DNA of 59,464 nt, taken from positions 1 to 59,464 of the IMG/VR virus record IMGVR_UViG_3300029954_000009; one strand, 5' to 3'. The notes beneath the pieces are model-generated. The model saw nothing but the letters and a program-made list of their open reading frames with translations. It had not been told where the DNA came from and did not search any database. Positions 30,791 through 39,244 of the stretch are shown one piece after another (position 1 is the stretch's first letter; each line of letters begins with the position of its first letter). The translations under genes were made by a program, and so were the position numbers. The DNA comes from a virus.

Positions 30791-33618
30791 TAGTCGGAAA
30801 TGATCAGCTCGAGCGGCAGGGACATTACCTTGCTGCCGACACCGTTGAACTTCACCGTTTTATTGTCATTGGAGGCGGCGCCAGGAAGGCGCCTCAGCTG
30901 GCCGCGGAGATCCGCACCGAACGGGGTATTCTCCATCAGGTGCTGAAGCGCCATGCTGGTGTTGGCCAGCAGCAGATCGGCCCCGCGGATAGCCATGCCA
31001 TACCGCCGCAGCACCCGGCCGGCCTCATCGGTGGTCAGTGGCGGATTGCCGCCCTGCACCGCGTTGCTGGCCATGGTAATCACTTCAAAGACCGTCAGGG
31101 TCAGGTTACCTATGCGCAGGTGGGCTTCCATGAGCGCGCTCAATGCCTTCTCACTTTCCTCCGTCTCTGAATTCTCTGTGAACTCGTCCCAGTTGAACGT
31201 GTTCACCAACTCTTCAGCCTGCTGCTCTGTCACCAGCTCATTTGATACCAGCGACCAGCAGCCGGCCAGCAGGGCGCCATACTGGTCACCCTCGCGCCGA
31301 GTACCAAAGCGCTTCGTGCAGACATGGGAAAAAAGCTCTATGTTGACCCGGATGATCGGGATCAATTTCAGAGAGCGCAAAAAGAGCCGGCCAGGTACTG
31401 TCTTGTCAGTTTGCAGTGCATATATGGAGTCGCGCAGCTTTATCCACTCGTCAGCCTTCGATGCCTTGGGCGCCTTGTCGCGCTTCGGCCGCAGGCGCAG
31501 GACAGACAAGCGCTCAACGTCGGCCTGCTGGGTAAGCGCCACCTGGATCGAGCTCAGGCAAAACATGGAGCGAACGTGATAGCTGACGGCATTGCCAAAC
31601 TGCGTACCCTTGAATGTCTCTGCCGCGCTGTCGGAGCTGGACTGGCGGATAAGCGAAAGCACGCTCTGCATCCGGTTCGCGTCCTTTTCGGTATTCGACT
31701 CCGACTCATCGAACAGCACAGGGATTGCGTCACCCGCCAGCTTCTGGCGGATACCGGCCTCGGAGCTGTTGCCCTGGGCATACTTATCCATGCCATTCAT
31801 AAGCCAGTGCAGGAACTCCATGATGGTGCTCTTGCCTGAGCCGGCGCCACCGGTAACCCAAATGTGCGGACGCCACGCCAATGCCCCGCAAATCGGCGCC
31901 AGCGCCATCCAGCCTGCCAGCAAGGCACCACTGGCCGGCATACTCCAGCGGAACTTGCGGCAGATTTCCAGTATGTGCTGGCCCTCGGCTGTAGTCAGCG
32001 CTGTTTCAGGTAGCGTGGGCATCCTGAATTTGCGCTCATAAACGAACTTCGAGTTAATTTCCTCCAGGTTCGTTATCTTGCCATCCACCCACAGGCGGTC
32101 GCCCAGGTGGAACACCAGCCGTTCTTCGTCTTCCCAGGCCCCACGGCCACGCACGCATGATGGATCAAATACGCCCTTGGCAATGCAGGCCTGCACAATC
32201 CAATCGAGCGCAGCATCTGTGTCAATTTCAGGCTTTTTCTTGTTCGCCATGAAATCGCTTTTTTCCCACCAGTTGAGCGGCGCCAGGGTAATAAGGCCAT
32301 TCTTTCCAAAACTGCCGACGGTAAGCGTCAGGATCTGCTTTTTACCGTGGTGGTAGATAAAGTAGTAGTCCCGGTCATAGCCCAGGAAATCCCATGGCTG
32401 ATTGTGGCCGTCAATGCCTGCCGTGCTTTTCGGCTGGGGTGGCAGATCAGACTGATCAAGCATTACCTCTTGCTCGCCGTCCTCTTCATCTGCAAAGCGG
32501 TCGGCCATCATTTCGTCGTGCGCGTCAGGCTCCGGTACCTGCTCATTATCGACCGATGCTTTTTTCTTCGGGGGTGATGGCGGAAGCGGGTCCGTCATAT
32601 GCTTTTTGACCCATGCCAGCACGTCGTCAGGTGTCCAGCCGTCAGTCTCAGCGTCGGCGAGATCCCAGCCCCTGGGGTAGTCGGCCGGCGGCTCCGAGCA
32701 CTTCACGATGCAACCCTGCTCGAGCAGGATATGCACCAGGCCACGCCGCTCCAGCTCGCCATCCTCGCCCAGCCGGCCGTACGTGGTGACATAGCCCTCC
32801 TGGTCGGCATCGCGGATGATCAGCACCTTGCGACCCTTCAGCGGAAGCCAGTCGGTATGCTCGATGGCCTTGCCTCCACCCAGGTAGCTGATTACCTGGA
32901 ACTGTGGCAGGAGCCGGCGCGCTGCGTCGACGGTCTTCTCACCCTCCACCATCACAACCATGCCAGGGGTAGCCAACTGCTCAAGGCCATATATAGGCCG
33001 CGGCTTCGGCAGCGCCGCCCAGCGCCAGCCCTCTTCACCGGTTTCCGTATCAACCGAGTAGGTCAGCGGCAGCACTTCCTTGCCTGGACGCATTTCACCG
33101 GTTTCCGGGTCACGGCGGAGGATATCGAAACGCACGACATAACCGTAGATATGTTCGCCATCCGGCATACGGATAGGCCACATGGAAGTAAGCTTGCCAT
33201 GCCTTGAGTGAACAGAGGGCGGAGGCTCAGCATGATCAGGTACCGGAATAATCAGCTCGAACTGGCGTGCTTGCTGGCGCTGCTGCGCAAAAGATGGGCG
33301 CTGGTCGGCCGGCGGACGGACGATATTGGCCTTCGTGGGCTCGCCATTGATGTAGCGCACCGAGTCAGGAAAATTGAAGCCCTTGAACTCCATCACGAAC
33401 GAGACGGCATCACCGCTGGCGCCACAGCCAAAGCAGTAATACATTTCTTTGTTCTGATTAACCTTGAACGATGGCGACTTTTCATTGTGGAACGGGCAGC
33501 AGGCTACCCACTCTGCACCCTGTTTTTTCAGGTCAATAAACTCGCCGACCACTTCGAGGATATTGGCGTTTGCACGGTCAATATCCTGTTGCGACGTTTT
33601 TGGCAGTTCATTACTCAT
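30754..33618 (-). CDS. Primase-helicase
   Basis: 954 residues. Residues ~35-75 form a DnaG-type zinc finger (CCPFHNEKSPSF...YYCFGCGASGD), followed by a TOPRIM domain (MVVMVEGEKT...VLIIRDADQEGY, ~220-290). A charged Pro/Glu/Asp-rich linker separates it from a C-terminal ATPase with Walker A GGAGSGKST (~590) and Walker B IPVLFDESES. The order primase then helicase suits a replication protein that primes and unwinds DNA. Operon of VRR-NUC, HNH, SSB and helicase upstream supports replication. The upstream gap has an inverted repeat. Confidence 0.88.
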   Translation of the reverse strand: MSNELPKTSQQDIDRANANILEVVGEFIDLKKQGAEWVACCPFHNEKSPSFKVNQNKEMYYCFGCGASGDAVSFVMEFKGFNFPDSVRYINGEPTKANIVRPPADQRPSFAQQRQQARQFELIIPVPDHAEPPPSVHSRHGKLTSMWPIRMPDGEHIYGYVVRFDILRRDPETGEMRPGKEVLPLTYSVDTETGEEGWRWAALPKPRPIYGLEQLATPGMVVMVEGEKTVDAARRLLPQFQVISYLGGGKAIEHTDWLPLKGRKVLIIRDADQEGYVTTYGRLGEDGELERRGLVHILLEQGCIVKCSEPPADYPRGWDLADAETDGWTPDDVLAWVKKHMTDPLPPSPPKKKASVDNEQVPEPDAHDEMMADRFADEEDGEQEVMLDQSDLPPQPKSTAGIDGHNQPWDFLGYDRDYYFIYHHGKKQILTLTVGSFGKNGLITLAPLNWWEKSDFMANKKKPEIDTDAALDWIVQACIAKGVFDPSCVRGRGAWEDEERLVFHLGDRLWVDGKITNLEEINSKFVYERKFRMPTLPETALTTAEGQHILEICRKFRWSMPASGALLAGWMALAPICGALAWRPHIWVTGGAGSGKSTIMEFLHWLMNGMDKYAQGNSSEAGIRQKLAGDAIPVLFDESESNTEKDANRMQSVLSLIRQSSSDSAAETFKGTQFGNAVSYHVRSMFCLSSIQVALTQQADVERLSVLRLRPKRDKAPKASKADEWIKLRDSIYALQTDKTVPGRLFLRSLKLIPIIRVNIELFSHVCTKRFGTRREGDQYGALLAGCWSLVSNELVTEQQAEELVNTFNWDEFTENSETEESEKALSALMEAHLRIGNLTLTVFEVITMASNAVQGGNPPLTTDEAGRVLRRYGMAIRGADLLLANTSMALQHLMENTPFGADLRGQLRRLPGAASNDNKTVKFNGVGSKVMSLPLELIISDYQPRLVADDSPI

Positions 33619-33622
33619 TGGG

Positions 33623-33682
33623 CCCCCAAGTGGCTCTTATTATCCCAAGTATTGAATGATGCGTCGGCGGATCACTTGGGGG
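33623..33682. promoter_or_regulatory. Inverted repeat upstream of primase-helicase
   Basis: CCCCCAAGTG (33623-33632) and CACTTGGGGG (33673-33682) are perfect inverted 10-mers, with a third half-site CCCAAGT at 33644-33650. The whole set fills the short gap between the primase start and the upstream gene, where an operator would be expected. Confidence 0.5.
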
Positions 33683-33712
33683 ATCGTTCGGCGGCCAGAC
33701 CTAGCCGACACA

Positions 33713-34129
33713 TCAACCGTTGGTACGGAGCCGCGAAACACCGCGCTCCAGCACCTGCATAGCCTCTTCTTCGGAGGACGCAAAACCTGCTATCCCACCA
33801 GCATCATTGACCTGGTAGATAAAATTGAGCTGATTCTCTTTCTTGCGGTCACCACCATTACTGTGCTTCGAGTCAATGGCCGTGAAAACCGCAACCTTGC
33901 TGCCCACCATGTCCGGGGTGATGATAATGGAGTACCAACCGACCAGATCAAGCGACCCGTCCACAAGCCCGGAATGGAAGCGGCGAGCATTTTTCACCAG
34001 CACATCACCGTTACCCAGCTCAACAAAGTTAGAGCTGATCCAGCTCTTGCCGACATTGTTTCTGAATAGGACCGCACCGGCGCGGCTCAGGAACAGCATT
34101 AGTTTTTTGCTGACGCTGCTCTCTCTCAT
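33713..34129 (-). CDS. VRR-NUC domain nuclease
   Basis: 138 residues from ATG 34129, ATGA-coupled upstream. LFLSRAGAVLFRNNVGKSW, then GWYSIIITPDMVGSKVAVFTAIDSK and QLNFIYQVNDAGGIAGFAS follow the VRR-NUC (PD-D/ExK) fold; the usual ExK is DxK here. Such phage enzymes resolve branched DNA or act as nucleases in replication or packaging. The family fit is good, activity untested. Confidence 0.75.
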   Translation of the reverse strand: MRESSVSKKLMLFLSRAGAVLFRNNVGKSWISSNFVELGNGDVLVKNARRFHSGLVDGSLDLVGWYSIIITPDMVGSKVAVFTAIDSKHSNGGDRKKENQLNFIYQVNDAGGIAGFASSEEEAMQVLERGVSRLRTNG

Positions 34130-34419
34130 GCTGCATCCGCCTGTGTCTGCTGGGACTTCCTGAAATTCCACTCTTCAATCACGGTATCCCGGATGTGCTG
34201 CATGGCAGTCTGGCGCTCATCATGACTCAGGTGTTTCTGCCGGGCACCCCACATTTCCACCCATGCCCGGCGCTCATCACGAGTCATGTTGTCGAGCAGG
34301 TGGCGGGCAAGGCAGCCCTCCATAAAGTACCGGCTGCAGGACGAGACGCAGCGGCCTTTCTCGTACACCACCTTGGTATACATCAGGCCCTCTTCGTTAC
34401 GGTATGAAATGGCGTCCAT
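34126..34419 (-). CDS. Hypothetical protein
   Basis: 97 residues. The ATG directly follows the T-run of a terminator, and its GGGGA ribosome site is part of the terminator stem. CVSSCSRYFMEGC is a Cys-rich patch; a helical C-terminus follows. Function unknown. Coupled by ATGA to the VRR-NUC gene. Confidence 0.6.
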   Translation of the reverse strand: MDAISYRNEEGLMYTKVVYEKGRCVSSCSRYFMEGCLARHLLDNMTRDERRAWVEMWGARQKHLSHDERQTAMQHIRDTVIEEWNFRKSQQTQADAA

Positions 34420-34456
34420 AAAAAATCCCCGCTGATTCCGAAAATTCGGGCGGGGA
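34420..34456 (-). terminator. Rho-independent terminator overlapping a ribosome site
   Basis: Minus-strand stem TCCCCGC (34456-34450) and GCGGGGA (34432-34426) followed by six T, ending at the ATG of the next gene. The 3' arm supplies that gene's Shine-Dalgarno sequence, so folding would both end transcription and hide the ribosome site. Confidence 0.75.
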
Positions 34457-34514
34457 TAGCAACCACAAGGTAAGAAACCTGATAGTGCTGTCCCGACCGG
34501 CTTTTGTCAAAATA

Positions 34515-34943
34515 TTAGGGATTAAGCGATTCCCCATGCTCTTGATGCCATTGCGAGTGATGAAGGGCGCATAACCAGCGGACATTCAATGGTTTGGCGT
34601 AGTCATCGTGATGAGCACAAATATTTTCTTCTGTAAAGCAAACCTCGCATGGCTCCTTAAAAAGCTTCTTATCACGTATTGCATTACCAACCAAAATATG
34701 AGCCTTTCTTTTCGTTGGGTTTTTTTCTATATATTTTTCTTTTGCTTTTTTTCCAGCAGCAATACCGACAATACTCAGCGAATATTCCTTACGCTTGGCA
34801 ACTCTATTTTTGTCTCCACTTCTTTTTTTATCATAATCAGTCATACACGATTTGCATTTTGCGCAAAGACCATCAACAGATGCCTTTCGTATATGGAATT
34901 CTGATTCTGCTTTTTCAGTTCCACAGGTATTACAAAATTTCAT
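34515..34943 (-). CDS. HNH endonuclease
   Basis: 142 residues. N-terminal CNTCGTEKAESEFHIRK and CKSC (zinc finger), C-terminal CEVCFTEENICAHHDDYAKPL, then WLCALHHSQWH, the phage-type HNH nuclease core. Its DNA is clearly more AT-rich than the flanking genes, suggesting recent entry. Free-standing HNH genes often act as homing endonucleases. It lies between terminator and SSB and shares no coupling with neighbours. Confidence 0.85.
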   Translation of the reverse strand: MKFCNTCGTEKAESEFHIRKASVDGLCAKCKSCMTDYDKKRSGDKNRVAKRKEYSLSIVGIAAGKKAKEKYIEKNPTKRKAHILVGNAIRDKKLFKEPCEVCFTEENICAHHDDYAKPLNVRWLCALHHSQWHQEHGESLNP

Positions 34944-34993
34944 GGCTATCTCCTAAAAAATAAAGGATAACCATAATAAAAAGGAATATCAAA

Positions 34994-35467
34994 TCAAAAA
35001 GGAATATCATCACTGAACTGCTGTTCGCGCGGCGGCATTTCATCCTTGGACGCCGCAGCCTGGCGGTTCGCCGCCTGCTGGCGCTGGGCAGGAGCGGCCT
35101 GCTGCTGGCCGCCACCACCGCCATCGGCGGCCTTGTTGTCCAGCATCTGGAGCTGGTCCGCCTGCACTTCGGTCTTGTAGCGCTTCTGGCCGGTGGCCTG
35201 GTCATCCCAGCTCCTGGTCTTGAGTTTGCCCTCGATGTAGACCTTGGAGCCTTTGCGCAGATATTCGCCGGCAATCTCTGCCACCTTGCCGAACATGACA
35301 ATATTATGCCACTCGGTAGCCTCCTGCATTTCACCGCTGTTCTTGTCGCGCCAGGCCTCGCTGGTCGCCATGGAGAAATTGCACACGGCATTGCCGTTCG
35401 GGAGAAACTTCACTTCAGGATCTTTCCCGAGCGTGCCAACCAAAATCACCTTGTTTACGCCGCGCAT
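34994..35467 (-). CDS. ssb: Single-stranded DNA-binding protein
   Basis: 157 residues. OB-fold of bacterial type: [62 protein letters not shown] Gln/Ala/Gly-rich linker leads to the acidic tip FSDDIPF, which docks partner enzymes. Downstream, the codons for DIPF are repeated out of the gene 18 nt further on, at the edge of the HNH gene, possibly marking its insertion point. Confidence 0.95.
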   Translation of the reverse strand: MRGVNKVILVGTLGKDPEVKFLPNGNAVCNFSMATSEAWRDKNSGEMQEATEWHNIVMFGKVAEIAGEYLRKGSKVYIEGKLKTRSWDDQATGQKRYKTEVQADQLQMLDNKAADGGGGGQQQAAPAQRQQAANRQAAASKDEMPPREQQFSDDIPF

Positions 35468-35476
35468 GTCCTACCC

Positions 35477-37444
35477 CTAAAAGTTGATTGCCTCGTCAGC
35501 CGCCTGAAGCAAAGACGGCTGGGCACTTATGGTGTTGTTTGCCGCCTGGTACTCCGCGGGAGTCTGCCCCAGGCATTCCTTCAAAATAACCTCTACCTTG
35601 CAGCGCACCAGCACATCCTGGAGGCGCTTGATTATCTGGTCAGTGACGTACTTAATTGCATCCTTCTCCATGGCCGGCCGGACATAAAGCAGCATGGTCC
35701 CGGCGGCATCCGTACGCATGACACTGTTCATTGCTACCCGCATGGCGCGCTCGCCCAGCTCGGAAGCGCTAACAAAGGCATTCCAGCCTGCTGGCGACCA
35801 GATGGGCTGCTTGGAAGCCGACAGGGCCTGCTTTATGCGCTTAATTCTCTCTGCCTTCTCGTCGCGGGCCTTGAGCACGTTTTCAGCATATTTTGTCGGG
35901 CTCTTTATATTGGGCTGGGTCTTTGCCCAATCCGCCAACTCTTCCTTGGTCTTGGCTTGTCCACGCTCAGCCCGGCTGAGACGGTTTACTTCTTCCTGCG
36001 CCTCGATGGCCGTCACATCCATTTTCTGGATAGTGCCCTCGACCTCCATTATGGAGCGCCCGGTCGGCACCCATTCATAACCGCACCCGTCGGAAAATGG
36101 CGATATGCGGAAAACATGCCCGCAATCACACAGAGTCATTTCGACGGGACGGAGAGCCCAGCAGGCGGGGCACTTCTTTTTTGTGCCCGGCACAGGCGTT
36201 TCAGCAGGGATATTCCCACAAAAAACCTGTGTTACAGGGTGAATGCGGAAACAGATGGGGCACCGCTTGTTCGCCTCTACCTCATCTTCAGCGTCCTTAT
36301 TTCGACGCCCCTTTTTGCGTCCATCCAGGGTCCATTCACGATAGGCCCAGGGCAGTCCGTGATTGCTGATAAATACGTCATCGCGGACAAGGCCAATATT
36401 GCCAACGTGGTCCAGAATAAAGGCGCCAGTCTTGCCGGGACTCGGGCGCATGATGCGGCCCACCTGCTGGAGAAAAAGCCCTTCTGACTGTGTAGGCCGA
36501 AGAAGAATGCCGCACTCCAGATCAGGAAGGTCATAACCTTCTGACACCAGATCGACGGTGACAGCCCCATGTATTGCTCCAGACGCCAATTCCCGGTTTA
36601 CTGAATCACGCGCCTCATCGGACATAGCGGGAGCCCCGACCAGGAGCTTGAAACGGAAGCCGGCAGCGTTAAAACGATCAACGATATCGTTGGCGTGCTT
36701 TACGCTGGCAGCAAAAACGATAGTCTTTGCGCCAGGGCACACCTCTTTATAGCGCTCGACGGCGTCCCCGACGATTTGCTTTTGTCCCTCCATCCGCTGC
36801 GCGAGCTGGATAGAGTTGTATTCCCCGTTGGCATTCAGGGTTACCCCAGTCAGGTCAACATTGTGCTGAGGCCCGTACAGTTCCGGCTTGACTAAGAAGC
36901 CCAATTCAATGAGCTCCGGCATGGGGGGGCCTAGAATTATAGTATCGAACAGGCCATCAGCATGAATGCCAAGCCCCTTGCCGTCAGATCGTACCGGGGT
37001 AGCTGTAACTCCCAGCGTAACAGGAGCGCCAAGAGCATCGTAAACTTTCCCCCACTTGTTGCCCGCCACAAAATGATGGGCCTCATCGACGATCAGTAAA
37101 TCAGGCTTATAAGGCAGCTGGCCGTTTTTAATACGCGCCAATAAGGTATCAACACTGGCTACCTGCACCAACTCGCGCGGACGAGGAGTAAAGTGAGGGC
37201 TGATTAGCCCGTGAGATACTTTCAGGTTATCCAGGCTGCGGCTGGCCTGCTTTAGCAGTTCCTTGCGATGAACAATAATAAAAACCGAGTTTCCTTTATT
37301 CGCCGCCTTTTCGGTTATAAAACTGAAAAGGTACGTTTTGCCGGCACCTGTACTTAACTGATAAAGAACGGCGCGAAAGCCCTCCAGCATCTTCGCGCGG
37401 ATCTCCTTGACGCCTTTTTCCTGATGCGGGCGTAGCGATATCAT
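35477..37444 (-). CDS. SF2 DNA helicase
   Basis: 655 residues from ATG 37444. Motifs in order: LRPHQ, Walker A QLSTGAGKT (~35), VDEAHHF (~130), GVTATPVRSDG, VSEGYDLPDLE and QQVGRIMRPSPG. This is an SSL2/type III restriction-like SF2 helicase. The C-terminal half contains a zinc module (CPICFRIHP...CPACWALRP...CDCGHVF) and a helical tail. It may act in replication, recombination or DNA entry; the operon with SSB and primase favours replication or recombination. Confidence 0.9.
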   Translation of the reverse strand: MISLRPHQEKGVKEIRAKMLEGFRAVLYQLSTGAGKTYLFSFITEKAANKGNSVFIIVHRKELLKQASRSLDNLKVSHGLISPHFTPRPRELVQVASVDTLLARIKNGQLPYKPDLLIVDEAHHFVAGNKWGKVYDALGAPVTLGVTATPVRSDGKGLGIHADGLFDTIILGPPMPELIELGFLVKPELYGPQHNVDLTGVTLNANGEYNSIQLAQRMEGQKQIVGDAVERYKEVCPGAKTIVFAASVKHANDIVDRFNAAGFRFKLLVGAPAMSDEARDSVNRELASGAIHGAVTVDLVSEGYDLPDLECGILLRPTQSEGLFLQQVGRIMRPSPGKTGAFILDHVGNIGLVRDDVFISNHGLPWAYREWTLDGRKKGRRNKDAEDEVEANKRCPICFRIHPVTQVFCGNIPAETPVPGTKKKCPACWALRPVEMTLCDCGHVFRISPFSDGCGYEWVPTGRSIMEVEGTIQKMDVTAIEAQEEVNRLSRAERGQAKTKEELADWAKTQPNIKSPTKYAENVLKARDEKAERIKRIKQALSASKQPIWSPAGWNAFVSASELGERAMRVAMNSVMRTDAAGTMLLYVRPAMEKDAIKYVTDQIIKRLQDVLVRCKVEVILKECLGQTPAEYQAANNTISAQPSLLQAADEAINF

Positions 37445-37446
37445 GA

Positions 37447-37707
37447 TTACTTTGCTGCTGGCTTGCTGAAAGCGATATGCAGCACCATGGCGCCAGAACC
37501 AACAATGGTATAGACGTAGGCAAGCAACCAAAGGACATAATAGGTAATTTTGCTGTTACCGGCCGAGGCTGAAATATCGCGTTCTATCCTGGTACGAGCA
37601 GCTGCAGCCGCTGGGGATTTGCTGAAAGTCATATGCAGCCCGGCGAAGCATCCAAACAGCAGATACACACCGACAATGCACAAAAGAATGATAAGAAAAA
37701 GGTGCAT
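37447..37707 (-). CDS. Two-pass membrane protein
   Basis: 86 residues. Two hydrophobic segments (FLIILLCIVGVYLLFGCFAG and YYVLWLLAYVYTIVGSGA) flank a short basic loop rich in Ala and Arg. Function unknown. The ATG shares a base with the preceding stop. Confidence 0.65.
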   Translation of the reverse strand: MHLFLIILLCIVGVYLLFGCFAGLHMTFSKSPAAAAARTRIERDISASAGNSKITYYVLWLLAYVYTIVGSGAMVLHIAFSKPAAK

Positions 37708-37937
37708 TACTTACTCCTGTCGCTATACCCAAATAGGGACAAAATAAAAGTTAATAGGAGAGGGCGCCCAATATTTATTGTCGTGAACACGACGCCCATT
37801 ATTAAGTTGGCTCGCCAATCAAATGGTAGCCCGAAAACCTTATCGATTACCCATTGCACGAAAAGGCAGATTGCATAGGAAGCGATGAAGCTCAGGACAA
37901 CGCGAAAGCCGGCCGGTGGGGGTCGGCCAGCGTTCAT
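37707..37937 (-). CDS. Small membrane protein
   Basis: 76 residues with two or three hydrophobic segments (VVLSFIASYAICLFVQWVI; LIMGVVFTTINIG; LLLTFILSLFG). It overlaps its neighbours by a base or a few. Function unknown; a membrane pair with the following gene is possible. Confidence 0.6.
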   Translation of the reverse strand: MNAGRPPPAGFRVVLSFIASYAICLFVQWVIDKVFGLPFDWRANLIMGVVFTTINIGRPLLLTFILSLFGYSDRSK

Positions 37938-38236
37938 CCATTAGCGCCTTGCGCGCCACCGGCGCCGCCCTGTGCCTGCTCTTTCAGCTTTGCCGCTTCT
38001 GCCTCTTCACGCCAGCCACGCGCCACCCGCTGGAGAGCGGCGATCAGCTCTACGGACTTGGGGGGCTTGGCTGCCCAGCGATCAGGGGTGGCCCGCGCTA
38101 CGCCGGCTGCCTCGCAGGCTTCGGACAGGGAGCGGCCGGCCACTTTCAGATTACGTTCAATCTCATCAAGGGCTTGCTGAAACTCTGCCTCAAAGTCCGG
38201 GGATTCGGGCTTCTCTATTACTGTTGTCTCGCTCAC
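37934..38236 (-). CDS. Small HTH-like regulatory protein
   Basis: 100 residues from GTG 38236, chosen for GAGG at the right distance; TTG 38254 is an alternative. SLSEACEAAGVARATPDRWAA fits a helix-turn-helix, with helical flanks and an Ala/Gly/Gln-rich tail. First gene of the replication operon and next to a divergent promoter, so probably a transcription regulator. Confidence 0.6.
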   Translation of the reverse strand: MSETTVIEKPESPDFEAEFQQALDEIERNLKVAGRSLSEACEAAGVARATPDRWAAKPPKSVELIAALQRVARGWREEAEAAKLKEQAQGGAGGAQGANG

Positions 38237-38263
38237 GGCTACCTCGTCACTCAAATTTGCGTA

Positions 38264-38294
38264 AGTATAGCCGTCCCATCTGGCATCCCGTCAA
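38264..38294 (-). promoter_or_regulatory. Promoter with overlapping palindrome
   Basis: Minus-strand TTGACG (38294-38289), 19-nt spacer and TATACT (38269-38264), upstream of the GTG at 38236. A CAAATTTG palindrome (38252-38259) lies at the expected transcription start, where a repressor could block it. Confidence 0.5.
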
Positions 38295-38389
38295 GCCGAC
38301 ATTTTGTCATTTTTGAGCAAATCAGGCTTGCGCCTTCCTCTTTTTTGAGGCAGCATTCTCTAGGCGGCAGGAGTCGCTGGAGAGAACAC

Positions 38390-39244
38390 ATGCAAGACTT
38401 TATCCCTGGTCACTACCCAGGCGTATCGAACGACGACTATCACAATGGCCCCGGTGTATCAAAATCGCATCTGGACAAGATGGCCGTATCGCCAGCCTTT
38501 TACCGGTTTCATTACCGGAAAACTGATGAGGAAAAAAAAGAGGTAGTAGAAGAAGACGGGGCCTCCGATAAAAACTTCGGTACAGCTTTTCACACAGCTG
38601 TGCTGGAGCCTGACCTACTGTCCAGTACCGTGGTTATTGCACCCACCAGCATCAATAAGCGCACCAAAGTGGGCAAGCAGGAGTTTGCCGATTTCATGGC
38701 GCAGAACAAGCATAAAGTGGTGGTCGATGTTGGCGAGCATGACCTCTTGCTGAAAATGCGTGATGCTGTTCACCGGCATCCGGTAGCGCGCCATTTTGCG
38801 CGCGCCGATGGCGGTATGATCGAAAACAGCTTTTACGGATATGACCCGAAAAATGGTCTTCTGCGCAAATGCCGGCCGGACAAGATTATCGAATCCGGGG
38901 AGCTGATTATTGATTTGAAGTCAACAAAGGACGCCAGCCCGCGCGGGTTTGCTCTGGATGCCACCAACTACACCTATTATCTTCAGCCTCCGTGGTATTT
39001 GGATACGATGGAGCTGGCAGTAGGCTGGACGGCCGAGAATTTTGTTTTTCTTGCTGTGGAGAAAGAGCCGCCTTTTCAGATCGGAATCTATTATGCACAG
39101 CAACATGATATTGAACTGGCTCGCGCAGAGTGCCAGCGCCTGGCCGACCTGATAGCTGAATGTGATGCGTCGGGGTACTGGTACGACTATACGAAGTCTG
39201 AAGCCATGCCCCTTGACCTGCCGCCCTGGACCTGGAGAAAGTGA
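38390..39244 (+). CDS. RecE-like exonuclease (PD-(D/E)XK)
   Basis: 284 residues from ATG 38390 with GGAGAGA upstream. HNGPGVSKSHLDKMAVSPAFY, the GTAFHTAVLEPD motif and RKCRPDKII...ELIIDLKSTKDASPRGF define the DUF3799/RecE-type nuclease, with D and K of the active site in LIIDLKS; NYTYYLQPPWYLD follows as usual. Such enzymes resect double-strand ends 5' to 3'. Directly upstream of an SMC-like ATPase and a candidate annealing protein, forming a recombination unit. Confidence 0.88.
   Translation: MQDFIPGHYPGVSNDDYHNGPGVSKSHLDKMAVSPAFYRFHYRKTDEEKKEVVEEDGASDKNFGTAFHTAVLEPDLLSSTVVIAPTSINKRTKVGKQEFADFMAQNKHKVVVDVGEHDLLLKMRDAVHRHPVARHFARADGGMIENSFYGYDPKNGLLRKCRPDKIIESGELIIDLKSTKDASPRGFALDATNYTYYLQPPWYLDTMELAVGWTAENFVFLAVEKEPPFQIGIYYAQQHDIELARAECQRLADLIAECDASGYWYDYTKSEAMPLDLPPWTWRK

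Noticed and set aside
34426-34456. Second CRISPR-like hairpin (TCCCCGC/GCGGGGA)
   Set aside because: The loop is 17 nt and a T-run follows; it is a terminator and lacks the I-E flanks.
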